The position numbers and the translations under genes are program-made. From an uncultured Clostridia bacterium (GTDB taxonomy: Bacteria; Bacillota; Clostridia; Christensenellales; UBA3700), in the NCBI GenBank assembly GCA_947176115.1, contig CAMWPK010000001.1:1-29068 (forward strand): 29,068 bases of DNA, in the 5' to 3' direction. The notes beneath the pieces were generated by a model that was given only the letters and a program-made list of their open reading frames with translations, ran no database searches and was not told where the DNA came from. This document shows, in pieces, positions 10,424 through 17,797 of this stretch (positions within the stretch are counted from its first letter, which is position 1; every line of letters starts with the position of its first letter).

Positions 10424-10797
10424 AAGAATACGATTACGTTGAAGTAACAGTAGAGAAAGAAAAGTACGCCAAACAAGGAGTACACAAAGGAATGAGGGGC
10501 ACAATATTAGACCCTCGCAATATAGACGGTTGTTGGTTGGTATTTTTTGAAGACGACCCGTTTGGAACAGCAATAAAGGAAGAAGACTTGAAGTTAATTT
10601 ATGAAAACGTGAAAGAGCCAATTGAAATACTAGTAAGGGTAATAGTAGAAAAAGAAGAGTATGCTAAGCAAGGCGTACACAAGGGGATGCAAGGAATGGT
10701 GTATGATATTACAGCAGAGAATAATTGCTTACAAGTGTTTTTCACAGAAAACAAAAGTGTACTAATAGATATATTCGATTTGAGAGAAGTAAAATGA
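10420..10797 (+). CDS. Putative immunity protein with two DUF4926-like domains
   Basis: A 125-residue acidic protein made of two copies of one domain, about residues 1-66 and 67-125. Each copy carries V.VEKE.YAKQGVHKGM.G followed by a strand-rich stretch ending in an acidic segment. The KG..G core resembles the SH3/KOW-like DUF4926 family, which I recall next to DUF6883 genes. The ATG overlaps the toxin stop codon and has GGAGG 9 nt upstream. The next gene repeats the first domain almost verbatim, so the locus is a tandem expansion. The immunity role is inferred from coupling and size. Confidence 0.6.
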   Translation: MKEYDYVEVTVEKEKYAKQGVHKGMRGTILDPRNIDGCWLVFFEDDPFGTAIKEEDLKLIYENVKEPIEILVRVIVEKEEYAKQGVHKGMQGMVYDITAENNCLQVFFTENKSVLIDIFDLREVK

Positions 10798-11000
10798 AAG
10801 AATACGATTACGTGGAAGTTATAGTAGAAAAAGAAAAATACGCAAAGCAAGGCGTACATAAGGGAATGAAAGGCACGATACTTGACCCAAGAAATATAGA
10901 CGGTATGTGGTTAGTAGTTTTTGAAAATCCAATCACACTCGCAGATGAACTTTTCGTGCCAATAAAAGAAGAAGACTTGAAATTTATTTTTGAAGGATAA
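10794..11000 (+). CDS. Single-domain DUF4926-like protein, second immunity copy
   Basis: A 68-residue protein beginning MKEYDYVEVIVEKEKYAKQG, nearly identical to the first domain of the preceding gene including ILDPRNIDG and KEEDLK.I. The ATG overlaps the upstream stop (ATGA), so translation is coupled; the upstream GAGAGAAG is only a weak ribosome site. DNA identity with the first copy around the start is very high, indicating recent duplication. The changed middle (ENPITLADELFVPI) may change specificity. Confidence 0.6.
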   Translation: MKEYDYVEVIVEKEKYAKQGVHKGMKGTILDPRNIDGMWLVVFENPITLADELFVPIKEEDLKFIFEG

Positions 11001-11021
11001 ACCTTTCTACTGAGTAGTAAA

Positions 11022-11117
11022 ATGAAAGAATACGATTACGTGGAAGTTATAGTAGGAAAAGAAAAATACGCAAAGCAAGGCGTACACAAAGGCATGCGAG
11101 GGGTAATATATGAGTAA
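11022..11117 (+). pseudogene. Truncated third DUF4926-like copy
   Basis: A 31-codon frame starting MKEYDYVEVIVGKEKYAKQG and stopping right after KGMRGVIYE. It matches the first half of the neighbouring copies almost base for base, then ends at a stop 8 nt before repeat copy R3. The ribosome site of the other copies is lost here (TGAGTAGTAAA precedes ATG). It is most simply a remnant of tandem duplication or of a deletion next to the repeat. Confidence 0.65.
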
Positions 11118-11125
11118 ATGCTGTT

Positions 11126-11155
11126 GAGATTTCTCCACTACGGTCGAAATGACAT
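11126..11155. repeat. Intergenic repeat copy R3
   Basis: A compact 30-bp copy: GAGATTTCTCCACTACGGTC followed by GAAATGACAT. It lies directly behind the truncated immunity copy. Confidence 0.7.
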
Positions 11156-11178
11156 TAAAATTTTAATTACGTTATATA

Positions 11179-11523
11179 TTATTTTAGCAAAAACAACGCT
11201 ACTACCGCGCAAAACGCAATCAATGCGGTGAAGCCTAGCGTAACGCTTTGTAGTATTATTTGCGTGACGGAGTGCCTGTCTATTTGGCGCAGACGGTGAA
11301 CGCTTTCGGCTTTGATTTTTTGCTCAAGTTGTTTCTCGTCGAGCTTTACAAGTTTGTAATACTTTTCCAAGCCTTTTACTCTGCCGACTTTGACAAAGCC
11401 CTCGGGGAGCGCGCCGATACTCTTCAACTTTTCTTCGCAAAGGCGAGTTTCTTCTTCGCTGGCAAGCATTAAGCCAAAATCAATTTGCTCTCCAAATTCG
11501 TCAAACGCTTTTATCTTTTTCAT
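11179..11523 (-). CDS. Hypothetical protein with a C-terminal membrane anchor
   Basis: I do not recognise this 114-residue protein. The cytoplasmic part is charged, with a predicted helical stretch around LDEKQLEQKIKAESVHRLRQIDRH, and the last 25 residues (VTLGFTALIAFCAVVALFLL) form one membrane helix with only a lysine outside. Such a tail-anchored layout suggests a small scaffold or regulator at the membrane. The ATG has GGAG 6 nt upstream. Repeats lie on both sides, at 11126 and 11557-11729. Confidence 0.65.
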   Translation of the reverse strand: MKKIKAFDEFGEQIDFGLMLASEEETRLCEEKLKSIGALPEGFVKVGRVKGLEKYYKLVKLDEKQLEQKIKAESVHRLRQIDRHSVTQIILQSVTLGFTALIAFCAVVALFLLK

Positions 11524-11556
11524 TTTTTCTCCAAATTAATTAACTTAATTAGACCC

Positions 11557-11590
11557 ATTCGACTCCGCTATGCTTCGCTCAGGGTGACAT
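11557..11590. repeat. Divergent repeat copy R4
   Basis: ATTCGACTCCGCTATGCTTC ... GCTCAGGGTGACAT resembles the right half of the intergenic repeat but with CAGGGTGACA in place of TCGAAATGACA. It may be a second subtype. Between it and R5 (11591-11690) the sequence is AT-rich and shows no gene. Confidence 0.5.
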
Positions 11591-11690
11591 GATATATTTA
11601 GAATCTCTAATTAAGTTTAATAGCAACACTTAATTATCGGCTCTTATTATTTTTTATCAAATAGGGCACTTCGACTAGCTCTCGTCGGGA

Positions 11691-11729
11691 GAGATTTCTC
11701 CATTCCGCTACGCTACAGTCGAAATGACA
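11691..11729. repeat. Intergenic repeat copy R5
   Basis: GAGATTTCTCC ... CGCTACAGTCGAAATGACA. Its last base is immediately before the stop codon of the ROK kinase gene (11730-11732). Confidence 0.7.
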
Positions 11730-12683
11730 CTATAATACCAACGCGGCCGCGCCGAGTATGCCCGCATCGTTCTTAAGGCTTGCAGTCTTAACGTCTACGG
11801 TAGGGTTGAATTTAGCGCCGAACCTGCCTTCGTTGACAGCCTTTTGAATTGGATTGGTGAGGTATTCCTTTTCGTTGCTGATTCCGCCTCCGATTAGAAT
11901 TGCTTCGGGGCAGAAGATATTGACTAGGTTGACAACTCCGCAAGATATGTAGCTAATATAATTATCTACTACTTCCTGACCGGCTTTGTCGCCTTGCTTA
12001 GCAGCCATAAAAGACGTTTTGCCGGATACTTGACCTTCTTCCTTAGCGAGTTTGTGCATCAAGCTGTCAGGGTTCTTATCCATAGCTTCTTTGGTCTGTC
12101 TGATAAGCGCAGTAGCAGACGCGTACGTTTCCCAACATCCGCGAGCTCCGCAATTACAAAGGGGAGCGTCTTTTGACATATTGATGACCATATGACCGCC
12201 TTCCGCGCCGGCGCACTCTCTTCCTTCAAAGAGTTTTCCGTCCATAACAAAGCCTGTGCCCACGCCTGTGCCTAGCGTTACGAAAATAACGTCCTTATAT
12301 CCTTTGCCTGCGCCAAATACTACTTCGCCAAGCGCGGCGCAATTTGCGTCGTTGTTTATGTAAATAGGCAAGTCATAATACTTTTTGAGCTCGTCTACTA
12401 CGGGGACTCTTTCCAAAGCTATGTTGTTGCTGTATCTTATTAGACCTTTTTTGGAATCGATAGAACCGGGTTGACCAATGCCGATACCGCGCACGTCCTT
12501 AATACTTATCTTTGCGCCTTCAATAACCAAGTCGATGACCTTTCTTATGTCCTCGCTTATGCTGTAGTCAGCCGTATATTTTTCCGTAGTGGGAATGGCA
12601 GTCTTGAAGATTATTTCGCCCTTTTGCGTAACAACTCCGCCCTTAATGCTCATACCGCCTACGTCAATTCCTATTAAATACAT
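11730..12683 (-). CDS. glcK: ROK family glucokinase
   Basis: This sugar kinase of the ROK family (317 residues) most likely phosphorylates glucose to glucose-6-phosphate. The N-terminal phosphate loop is IGIDVGGMSIKGG, with Met where Thr is usual (DxGGT). The catalytic region has INNDANCAALGE, then VTLGTGVGTG, EGGH and the ROK zinc motif CNCGARGCWE around residues 175-185; GGGI and AGILGAA follow. The ATG at 12683 is chosen because GGGAG lies 7 nt upstream. An in-frame upstream ATG adding nine residues (MHTIKGEFI) would swallow that site. N-acetylmannosamine or fructose kinases of the same family cannot be fully excluded. Confidence 0.9.
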   Translation of the reverse strand: MYLIGIDVGGMSIKGGVVTQKGEIIFKTAIPTTEKYTADYSISEDIRKVIDLVIEGAKISIKDVRGIGIGQPGSIDSKKGLIRYSNNIALERVPVVDELKKYYDLPIYINNDANCAALGEVVFGAGKGYKDVIFVTLGTGVGTGFVMDGKLFEGRECAGAEGGHMVINMSKDAPLCNCGARGCWETYASATALIRQTKEAMDKNPDSLMHKLAKEEGQVSGKTSFMAAKQGDKAGQEVVDNYISYISCGVVNLVNIFCPEAILIGGGISNEKEYLTNPIQKAVNEGRFGAKFNPTVDVKTASLKNDAGILGAAALVL

Positions 12684-12727
12684 AATGAATTCTCCCTTTA
12701 TTGTATGCATATTCTTGCATTATATCT

Positions 12728-12756
12728 ATTATACAATAAAAGCAACGTAAAAGCAA
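12728..12756 (-). promoter_or_regulatory. Promoter of the ROK kinase gene
   Basis: Minus-strand TTGCTT (12751-12756), a 17-bp spacer and TATAAT (12728-12733). The leader is about 38 nt. Confidence 0.7.
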
Positions 12757-12794
12757 GATTTTATAATGAAGATTTTCTAGATGTAAGAATGGAT

Positions 12795-12823
12795 GAGATT
12801 TCTCGACTACGCTCGAAATGACA
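12795..12823. repeat. Intergenic repeat copy R6
   Basis: GAGATTTCTCGACTACGCTC followed by GAAATGACA, nearly identical to the right half of R1 at 3317. It lies between the kinase promoter and the end of the membrane-protein gene. Confidence 0.7.
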
Positions 12824-12857
12824 TATTAACGGAATGACGTAATACGTACGTCAAACA

Positions 12858-13562
12858 TCATACGTGAAATTTTTTCTTTAATTCAGAGATAAGCGTCTTT
12901 TTGCCAAGCAGACAGCAGAAGATAATAATAACCGTGGATACGCAAGTTGACACGATTGCCAGAACGGGATGTACGATTACTTTGCACGCATAGAGTATTA
13001 TCGGAAGGTATCCCAGCGCGGAGATTATCAAAGTATCAATTACAACGCCACTCCAATACTTGAGCGCAATAGCCGTATATATACCTGTCGTTATTGACGC
13101 GACTATCAGTATTGCCGGCAGACCGTAGTCCCATACCCAAGTAGCGGAGTATTGCGGAGCTTGTTTGTCAATTAAGTAATTGACCGCCAAAAGCACAGCA
13201 AGTATTCCCACGCCTTGCCAAAATATTTTGATGCCGATGCCGTTGTTGGAAAGAATAGTATTGGCAATGAGAATAAAACCGTAGATAGCCAATATGCCCA
13301 CGATTGCGAACCAGTATAGATGCGGAGTCGTGAGTAAATTTATAGGTATGCTCAATATGAATAGCGTCAAAGCAATACTGATATAGAGCTTTGTGATAGA
13401 GAACTTTCTCTTATTACGAATTGACGTCTTTTGCTTATCAGGGTATGCTTTGGGCGCTTCGTATGGCATATCGAGATTTTCGGGGATGTGGAGTTTCTCG
13501 TGGCAAAGCGGACAAATCTTGCTCTCGCACGTCACTTGTATATTGCAATATTTACAACGCAT
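12858..13562 (-). CDS. Zinc-ribbon membrane protein (DUF6320-like)
   Basis: A 234-residue protein with an N-terminal zinc ribbon (C3-x2-C6 ... C17-x2-C20, in MRCKYC and CPLC) followed, after a basic linker, by about six membrane helices from residue 53. Its ATG overlaps the end of the acyltransferase gene by 11 bp, with GGGAGGT as ribosome site, so both are made together. Zinc-ribbon membrane proteins of this kind (which I believe are called DUF6320) are often next to alcohol-acetyltransferase-like genes. It may anchor or assist the enzyme; the function is unknown. Confidence 0.7.
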   Translation of the reverse strand: MRCKYCNIQVTCESKICPLCHEKLHIPENLDMPYEAPKAYPDKQKTSIRNKRKFSITKLYISIALTLFILSIPINLLTTPHLYWFAIVGILAIYGFILIANTILSNNGIGIKIFWQGVGILAVLLAVNYLIDKQAPQYSATWVWDYGLPAILIVASITTGIYTAIALKYWSGVVIDTLIISALGYLPIILYACKVIVHPVLAIVSTCVSTVIIIFCCLLGKKTLISELKKKFHV

Positions 13563-14856
13563 TGTCCACCTCCCAAAAGTTCGACGTTACTTGCAAATCT
13601 ATTCCGTCTTCGCTAAGGCGTTTTGCAAAGAGCCTTTCTATATCAGTGTCGGTAATTCGTCTTGTAAAGGTAATGCACGCTTTATCGTTGCAAGTTATGA
13701 CGGATAGCGACAGCGGAGTAGTAGCGTTGGAAGTGATAGAAAAACTAGCGCTGTCCACGTATTCTTTCATACTGTCAGGCAAGTCCAAAACGCCGAAGTT
13801 GGACAAAGTAGCCGTCTTTTTTGCCTTTCCCCAAAACGTATTGGAAAAGTTGAAAAATATCCTTTTCAAAAATAGCGGAATAAATCGAACCAAAAAGAAT
13901 TTTTCCGCCCATACCGTAGTGGAAATCTTATCTCTAAGACGGTCCTTGTTGAGATCTCTTGAGATATTGGCATGCATAATTTCAATGAGTTTATCAAGCT
14001 CCATATCTTCATAAGGATTTGCGCCTACGCGGGAAAATAGCGAGAAATTGCGCAACGTCTTGGATGGGAATATCTTACGCAAATTTATTGGCACAAAAAG
14101 CTGGATATCGTTGGCATCATCAACCTTGTCTTTGATTTTGCTTTCATATATAGAGAGCATGAAGAGAGCGCCTAAGTATTCCGTCATTGTACAACCCTTA
14201 GCGTGACAAACGTTGAGAAGTTGCTTTACGTCGCAATACATGTGTATGATACCGTTGCCGGCGTTGTCGAATAAAATACCGTTGATATGGTATGCTTTTT
14301 TGCCTTGCAATTCCTTGATTTTGAGTTTAGAAAGGGGTACGCGCTTATAGTTTTTAAGAAAAGCGTCCTCAAGTTCTTCCGTAGTGACGGGAGAGCCGAC
14401 GGTGAGTATTTTTTGGTCGGAGTAGACGTCGTAGCCAAGCAAGTTGAGGTACGTGTATACCAACGACTTGACAAACTCTGACGCTCCTGTGGCGTCGCAT
14501 ATAGCGTGGAAGAAATCGCAAACTATTTGATTCTTGAAATAGCTTACTCTAAAGCAATAACCGTTGCAATTCTTGTCAGTGATTTTTTTTATGGAAACAG
14601 GGTCGAGAGGATAGACGCTCAGCTTTGAATTGTTTTGGTCAAAGTAGTACCAAAACACGCCTTTCATAAGTCTGACTTGATATCCGGGGAAACGACCTAT
14701 CGTCAAGGATAACGCTTCTTGCAAAACTTCAGCGTCTACCTCTTTTTTGAGATTGACACTTAGGCGGAAAATATTTTGGCTTTTTTTGTTGACGAGCATG
14801 GGATAAATCTTTGCAGAGTTATCCAATTTGCTCCAAGTTTCTAATGATTTTGCCAC
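13552..14856 (-). CDS. Condensation/alcohol-acetyltransferase-like acyltransferase
   Basis: A 434-residue enzyme of the chloramphenicol-acetyltransferase-like fold. The motif FFHAICDATGA near residue 117 is the H-x3-D-(x)G active site, in the variant with one His. The opening WSKLDNSAKIYP...FRLSVNLK is typical of bacterial alcohol-acetyltransferase-like proteins. It would move an acyl group from CoA to an alcohol or amine; the substrate is unknown. Start choice: GTG with AAGGA 6 nt upstream. In-frame TTG (14916) and ATG (14889) upstream coincide with the -35 and -10 promoter hexamers, so they should not be in the mRNA. Operon partner: the zinc-ribbon membrane protein. Confidence 0.78.
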   Translation of the reverse strand: MAKSLETWSKLDNSAKIYPMLVNKKSQNIFRLSVNLKKEVDAEVLQEALSLTIGRFPGYQVRLMKGVFWYYFDQNNSKLSVYPLDPVSIKKITDKNCNGYCFRVSYFKNQIVCDFFHAICDATGASEFVKSLVYTYLNLLGYDVYSDQKILTVGSPVTTEELEDAFLKNYKRVPLSKLKIKELQGKKAYHINGILFDNAGNGIIHMYCDVKQLLNVCHAKGCTMTEYLGALFMLSIYESKIKDKVDDANDIQLFVPINLRKIFPSKTLRNFSLFSRVGANPYEDMELDKLIEIMHANISRDLNKDRLRDKISTTVWAEKFFLVRFIPLFLKRIFFNFSNTFWGKAKKTATLSNFGVLDLPDSMKEYVDSASFSITSNATTPLSLSVITCNDKACITFTRRITDTDIERLFAKRLSEDGIDLQVTSNFWEVDNAL

Positions 14857-14887
14857 GCGCGGTCCTTGAATTGATTTAAGTATAGAC

Positions 14888-14916
14888 ATTATACCATAAT
14901 ATATTCGCGTTGGCAA
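14888..14916 (-). promoter_or_regulatory. Promoter of the acyltransferase operon
   Basis: Minus-strand TTGCCA (14911-14916), a 17-bp spacer and TATAAT (14888-14893). The expected start is near 14881, giving a 25-nt leader to the GTG at 14856. Confidence 0.7.
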
Positions 14917-14962
14917 CCCGCATTGCTTGCAATGGATAATATTACATAAATTTTATAAAACG

Positions 14963-15493
14963 TTATCTATTGCTCTTTTTGAATTTGCCTACGGGGAGTT
15001 TGCGAGCAAAAATAGCGTCAAGTTCTTCGCAGGTGCCTTGGGTAATATGCGCCTTGTTAATTACGTGGCATTGATTGGATGCAATATACGTAAAGTAGTA
15101 TTGAGGCGTAGATATGACTTTGTAAAAATACGTATAGTCGGCTTTGGTGTGACTGAAAAAACTCTCGTCGCGCTTTTGCAAGTGCTCGATACCGTCCTCA
15201 GTAAATCTGTAAATCTCTTTCGTAGTGTTTTGCAAAAACGGACTTGTCTTTCTTACAACGCTTTGAGCGTATGCGTTTAGGAGTATCAAAATGGGCGGAA
15301 ACAACACGCCGACGGCTAGCAAAAAGATGCCGGCGAAAACGTCTGAGCTATCTTCAGCCATTACTATGCCCAATGCGCCTATACCTATTATAACTAAAGA
15401 AATCGCAACGCAAATAATAATAACTTTTTTCATACTCATTTTGTTGAGCGCTTTTTGCGCGTTGACGTCCAACTGTGTCTTAAATTCTATCAT
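14963..15493 (-). CDS. YcxB-like membrane protein
   Basis: A 176-residue protein with a short cytoplasmic N-terminus, two membrane helices (about residues 24-46 and 53-76) and a cytoplasmic C-terminal domain. The part IYRFTEDGIEHLQKRDESFFSHTKADYTYFYKV..T..YYFTYI resembles the YcxB-like family (a strand-rich PH-like domain). The role is not known for the family. The ribosome site is weak (AAAGGAAAAGG upstream of ATG). A good promoter lies 46 nt upstream. Confidence 0.7.
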   Translation of the reverse strand: MIEFKTQLDVNAQKALNKMSMKKVIIICVAISLVIIGIGALGIVMAEDSSDVFAGIFLLAVGVLFPPILILLNAYAQSVVRKTSPFLQNTTKEIYRFTEDGIEHLQKRDESFFSHTKADYTYFYKVISTPQYYFTYIASNQCHVINKAHITQGTCEELDAIFARKLPVGKFKKSNR

Positions 15494-15545
15494 AGCCTTT
15501 TCCTTTACCTAAGCGTAGATTTATATCGCGTAGGCTTCAAAATAC

Positions 15546-15574
15546 ATTATATAAATTGGCGCGACAAAAGTCAA
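15546..15574 (-). promoter_or_regulatory. Promoter of the YcxB-like gene
   Basis: Minus-strand TTGACT (15569-15574), a 17-bp spacer and TATAAT (15546-15551). Confidence 0.7.
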
Positions 15575-15593
15575 TACGCAAATAGAGAATGAT

Positions 15594-15624
15594 TTGCATA
15601 AACATGAATAGCTTATTGTAAAAT
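15594..15624 (+). promoter_or_regulatory. Promoter of the 80-residue protein (leaderless type)
   Basis: TAAAAT (15619-15624) in the context TTATTGTAAAATATA, the same context as the recF -10. TTGCAT (15594-15599) lies 19 bp upstream as a loosely spaced -35. Only 5 nt separate the -10 from the ATG. Confidence 0.5.
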
Positions 15625-15629
15625 ATACT

Positions 15630-15872
15630 ATGCAAATTTACGAATTGATAATTATATTTTTGGTAGGCGCAGGACTTGGCGTTATTGCAAGATATATCAT
15701 GGGATATAAAAAGAAATATTCGCCTTTCGTCGCTATCAATATCCTATTGGGCGGAGTTATGTGCGTAATTTGTCATTTGCTTTGCGGTAGCAATACATAC
15801 GCCGTATTTCTAAGCGGGGTAGGCGGGATAATATTCAATTTCTTATTCAGTGTCTATAGATTAATCTTTTAA
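15630..15872 (+). CDS. Small hypothetical membrane protein
   Basis: An 80-residue protein, almost wholly hydrophobic, with probably three membrane helices (about 4-22, 33-52 and 57-78) and a basic loop GYKKKYSP between the first two. The layout is like small CrcB- or holin-like proteins, but no family motif is clear, so I do not assign one. There is no Shine-Dalgarno site; the ATG is 5 nt after a -10 element, so it should be read from a leaderless mRNA. A terminator follows. Confidence 0.6.
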   Translation: MQIYELIIIFLVGAGLGVIARYIMGYKKKYSPFVAINILLGGVMCVICHLLCGSNTYAVFLSGVGGIIFNFLFSVYRLIF

Positions 15873-15877
15873 TAGAA

Positions 15878-15909
15878 AAAAGGCGTATTTGTCATACGCC
15901 TTTATTTTT
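15878..15909. terminator. Shared terminator
   Basis: AAAGGCGTAT and ATACGCCTTT pair around TTGTC, followed by ATTTTT on the plus strand and preceded by AAAAA, so it can serve both the 80-residue gene and the minus-strand gene ending at 15912. Confidence 0.8.
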
Positions 15910-15911
15910 GT

Positions 15912-16073
15912 TTACAATTTAGTTATTATTACTTTAGTGTTGGGAAAATCTTTAATTTTACAAATAAACTTCTCGTCAATTTCAATCCCTAAGAAATTGT
16001 CAAAAAGTAAATCACGCAAATAATCTTCCAACATATGTAAATTTGCCAAATCGATTTTATTATCACTGTTCAC
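15912..16073 (-). CDS. Tiny hypothetical protein, 53 residues
   Basis: Start GTG at 16073 is preferred because AGGAGG lies 9 nt upstream (16083-16088); a longer in-frame start would place that site inside the gene. The product has an acidic helical first half (LANLHMLEDYLRDLLFDNF) and a strand-like end (EKFICKIKDFPNTKVIITKL). That end resembles the ends of the 47- and 73-residue proteins at 16140 and 25044 in layout. It lies 66 nt downstream of the 47-residue gene on the same strand, probably one operon divergent from the double-HTH gene. Confidence 0.55.
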   Translation of the reverse strand: MNSDNKIDLANLHMLEDYLRDLLFDNFLGIEIDEKFICKIKDFPNTKVIITKL

Positions 16074-16139
16074 GGTTTTTTTCCTCCTCTTTTTAGAATT
16101 TAACAATAATATTTTTTCTTTAGTACCCTTAATACTCTT

Positions 16140-16283
16140 CTAAATTACAAATTCAGTTGAGATTATGACTTTCATTCCATTAGTTAATTTAATTTTTATT
16201 TCGTTTTCCGAAAATACGCATGGATTTGAGATTTCAGTTTCGATTCCAACTTTAATTATCTCGAAAATCAATGGGTCTAACAT
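16140..16283 (-). CDS. Tiny hypothetical protein, 47 residues
   Basis: The ATG at 16283 has the strong site GGAGGAG 7 nt upstream; longer in-frame starts lack one. The product has a hydrophobic helix (LDPLIFEIIKVGI) and a strand-rich end (ENEIKIKLTNGMKVIISTEF). It is divergent from the double-HTH regulator at 16463, with a 179-bp gap containing a TGACACTGACAG direct repeat. No known family recognised. Confidence 0.55.
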   Translation of the reverse strand: MLDPLIFEIIKVGIETEISNPCVFSENEIKIKLTNGMKVIISTEFVI

Positions 16284-16462
16284 AATTACTCCTCCTTTAA
16301 TAGTATTAGCGTTGGTACCTTGCTTAATAAATAGTTTATCATACCCTGACACTGACAGTCCACCATAATAAGACATATTTCGCATAGAATAAATAAGAAT
16401 TGAGGATTTTTGATGTAGAAAAATGTCGAAAATTAGCGAATGAGAAAGGGGAAGAGAAATCA

Positions 16463-16903
16463 ATGACAGAATTTATGAAAATTTTTCAAGAATTGTTGGA
16501 CGATAATAATTTAACAATAAGGTCATTTAGTGAGAAATCGGGCATTCCTTTCCAAGTTCTGTATTCATATAAGAATCAAGATTATTATCCGACTTTAAGC
16601 ATTGCGGAGAAGATAGCAAATTACTTTGGCTGTTCTTTTAATTATCTTTTTGGAGTAGACGACTATTTGCAACGCGAAGATTTTAATCCAATGAATATCA
16701 GTCTATTTTATCCAAGATATATCTCATTGTTGGAAAAGAATAAGGTGAGCCACTACTTTTTGTACAAACGTATAGGGCTTAATAATTCTAGTATTACAAA
16801 ATGGAAGAGAGGAGCAATTCCCAAAGTTGAATCTTTGAAATTGATAGCAGAGTACTTTAACGTTAGTATTGACTATCTAGTAGGAAGAAGCGATAATTAT
16901 TAA
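16463..16903 (+). CDS. Double-HTH XRE-family regulator
   Basis: A 146-residue protein with two XRE/Cro-type helix-turn-helix domains, about residues 5-65 (SFSEKSGIPFQVLYSYKN, then YFGCSFNYLFGVDD) and 75-145 (YKRIGLNNSSITKWKRG, then YFNVSIDYLVGRSDNY). The ATG is chosen for the upstream GGGGAAG; a TTG 21 codons earlier has no ribosome site. Its length, layout and the closing VGRS match the three tandem regulators at 23603-24934. It is divergent from two tiny proteins, which suggests local control. A hairpin terminator follows. Confidence 0.85.
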   Translation: MTEFMKIFQELLDDNNLTIRSFSEKSGIPFQVLYSYKNQDYYPTLSIAEKIANYFGCSFNYLFGVDDYLQREDFNPMNISLFYPRYISLLEKNKVSHYFLYKRIGLNNSSITKWKRGAIPKVESLKLIAEYFNVSIDYLVGRSDNY

Positions 16904-16909
16904 AAAAAG

Positions 16910-16943
16910 CAGGCATATCTTCACGATATGCCTGTTGTATTTT
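16910..16943. terminator. Terminator after the double-HTH gene
   Basis: CAGGCATATC (16910-16919) and GATATGCCTG (16925-16934) form a perfect 10-bp stem with a 5-nt loop, flanked by an A-run on the left and TTGTATTTT on the right. Confidence 0.75.
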
Positions 16944-16964
16944 GCAGAAATCGTTATAAATTTA

Positions 16965-17594
16965 TTATACTCTTGCGATTGCGTTGATTATAGACGCTAC
17001 GGCTTCGCCACTTGCCGTGGCATCACCGCTAGGAGCGCTGTCGCCACCTATCGAAGGTATCTTAAACCCATTGATAAACTGCCAGAAGACACCGCCTTCC
17101 TTTGCCACCGCTTCCATAAATTTGTTGAAGAGATTGTTGGTGACAAGCCAATTTGCAAAGGCGTCTTTTTGCGAATCTGCAATGACAGATTGCATAAAGT
17201 TGGCGTCTTTGAAAATATTGATTACGTATCCCATTAAAATCAATGCGACAAAGCCTACGAAAGCGTAGAAGAAACCTCCAAGGACTCTGTTGACACTGCT
17301 CAAAGGGGAGTCGGAAATTCTCTTGTTGACGACAAAGATAATCAAACTAAATATCGCGCAGGATATTATTGCTATAATCAATGCGCTGATACCCGACAAA
17401 ATTCCCGCATGGACGTCTTTCAATACAGGCGAAGAAGTGAGCGCTTTAGCAAGATACGGCGTAATAAATATCGTAAGCAAAGCAGTTCCGACGACAGCCA
17501 AAAGTCTAAGTAACGTCTTGACTATACCTCGCACTACGCCTACGATAAAGCATATCGCTAATACTATAATTGCTATGATAGATAATACTGACAT
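16965..17594 (-). CDS. CvpA family membrane protein
   Basis: A 209-residue protein with four membrane helices in the CvpA pattern. The first (IIAIIVLAICFIVGVVRGI) carries the family's G..RG end, followed by LLRLLAVVGTALLTIF, ISALIIAIISCAIFSLIIF and a last helix with the preceding D.PLSSVNRVLGGFFYAFVG, the strongest family hallmark. The C-terminal tail is Ser/Ala/Gly rich. CvpA proteins support envelope stability or colicin V production in enterobacteria; the role in clostridia is unclear. AAGGAG precedes the ATG. Confidence 0.88.
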   Translation of the reverse strand: MSVLSIIAIIVLAICFIVGVVRGIVKTLLRLLAVVGTALLTIFITPYLAKALTSSPVLKDVHAGILSGISALIIAIISCAIFSLIIFVVNKRISDSPLSSVNRVLGGFFYAFVGFVALILMGYVINIFKDANFMQSVIADSQKDAFANWLVTNNLFNKFMEAVAKEGGVFWQFINGFKIPSIGGDSAPSGDATASGEAVASIINAIARV

Positions 17595-17645
17595 AGATTC
17601 TCCTTATATGATTATGCCCGAAATTTTCTCGTTGATTACATTGTC

Positions 17646-17675
17646 ATTATAATATTGTCAAGATTATATTGTCAA
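17646..17675 (-). promoter_or_regulatory. cvpA-like gene promoter
   Basis: Minus-strand TTGACA (17670-17675), an 18-bp spacer and TATAAT (17646-17651). A second TTGACA lies inside the spacer. Confidence 0.65.
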
Positions 17676-17761
17676 TATAATTAAGGCTTATGTATTACAT
17701 TATATTTGTAGATTCTACAAAAAAGTACGTCAAAGTTTTTTGATATATTTGCAGGTCTTGG

Positions 17762-17791
17762 GTATAAAAATCCTAATGGGTGTAAACAATT
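17762..17791 (+). promoter_or_regulatory. Sigma-F-like promoter of yyaC
   Basis: GTATA (17762-17766), a 15-bp spacer and GTAAACAATT (17782-17791) match the forespore sigma-F pattern GYWTA / GGNRANANTW at all but one fixed position. The ATG at 17798 is where transcription should begin. No sigma-A promoter of equal quality is seen here. Confidence 0.5.
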
Positions 17792-17797
17792 ACCACT

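Noticed and set aside
10420..11117. CRISPR-like or simple tandem repeat
   Set aside because: The repeats are in-frame copies of a protein domain about 200-380 bp apart, not short direct repeats with spacers.
14857..14916. Extended N-terminus of the acyltransferase from TTG or ATG
   Set aside because: These codons coincide with the -35 and -10 hexamers of a well-spaced promoter, so they would not be in the mRNA; GTG at 14856 has a proper ribosome site.
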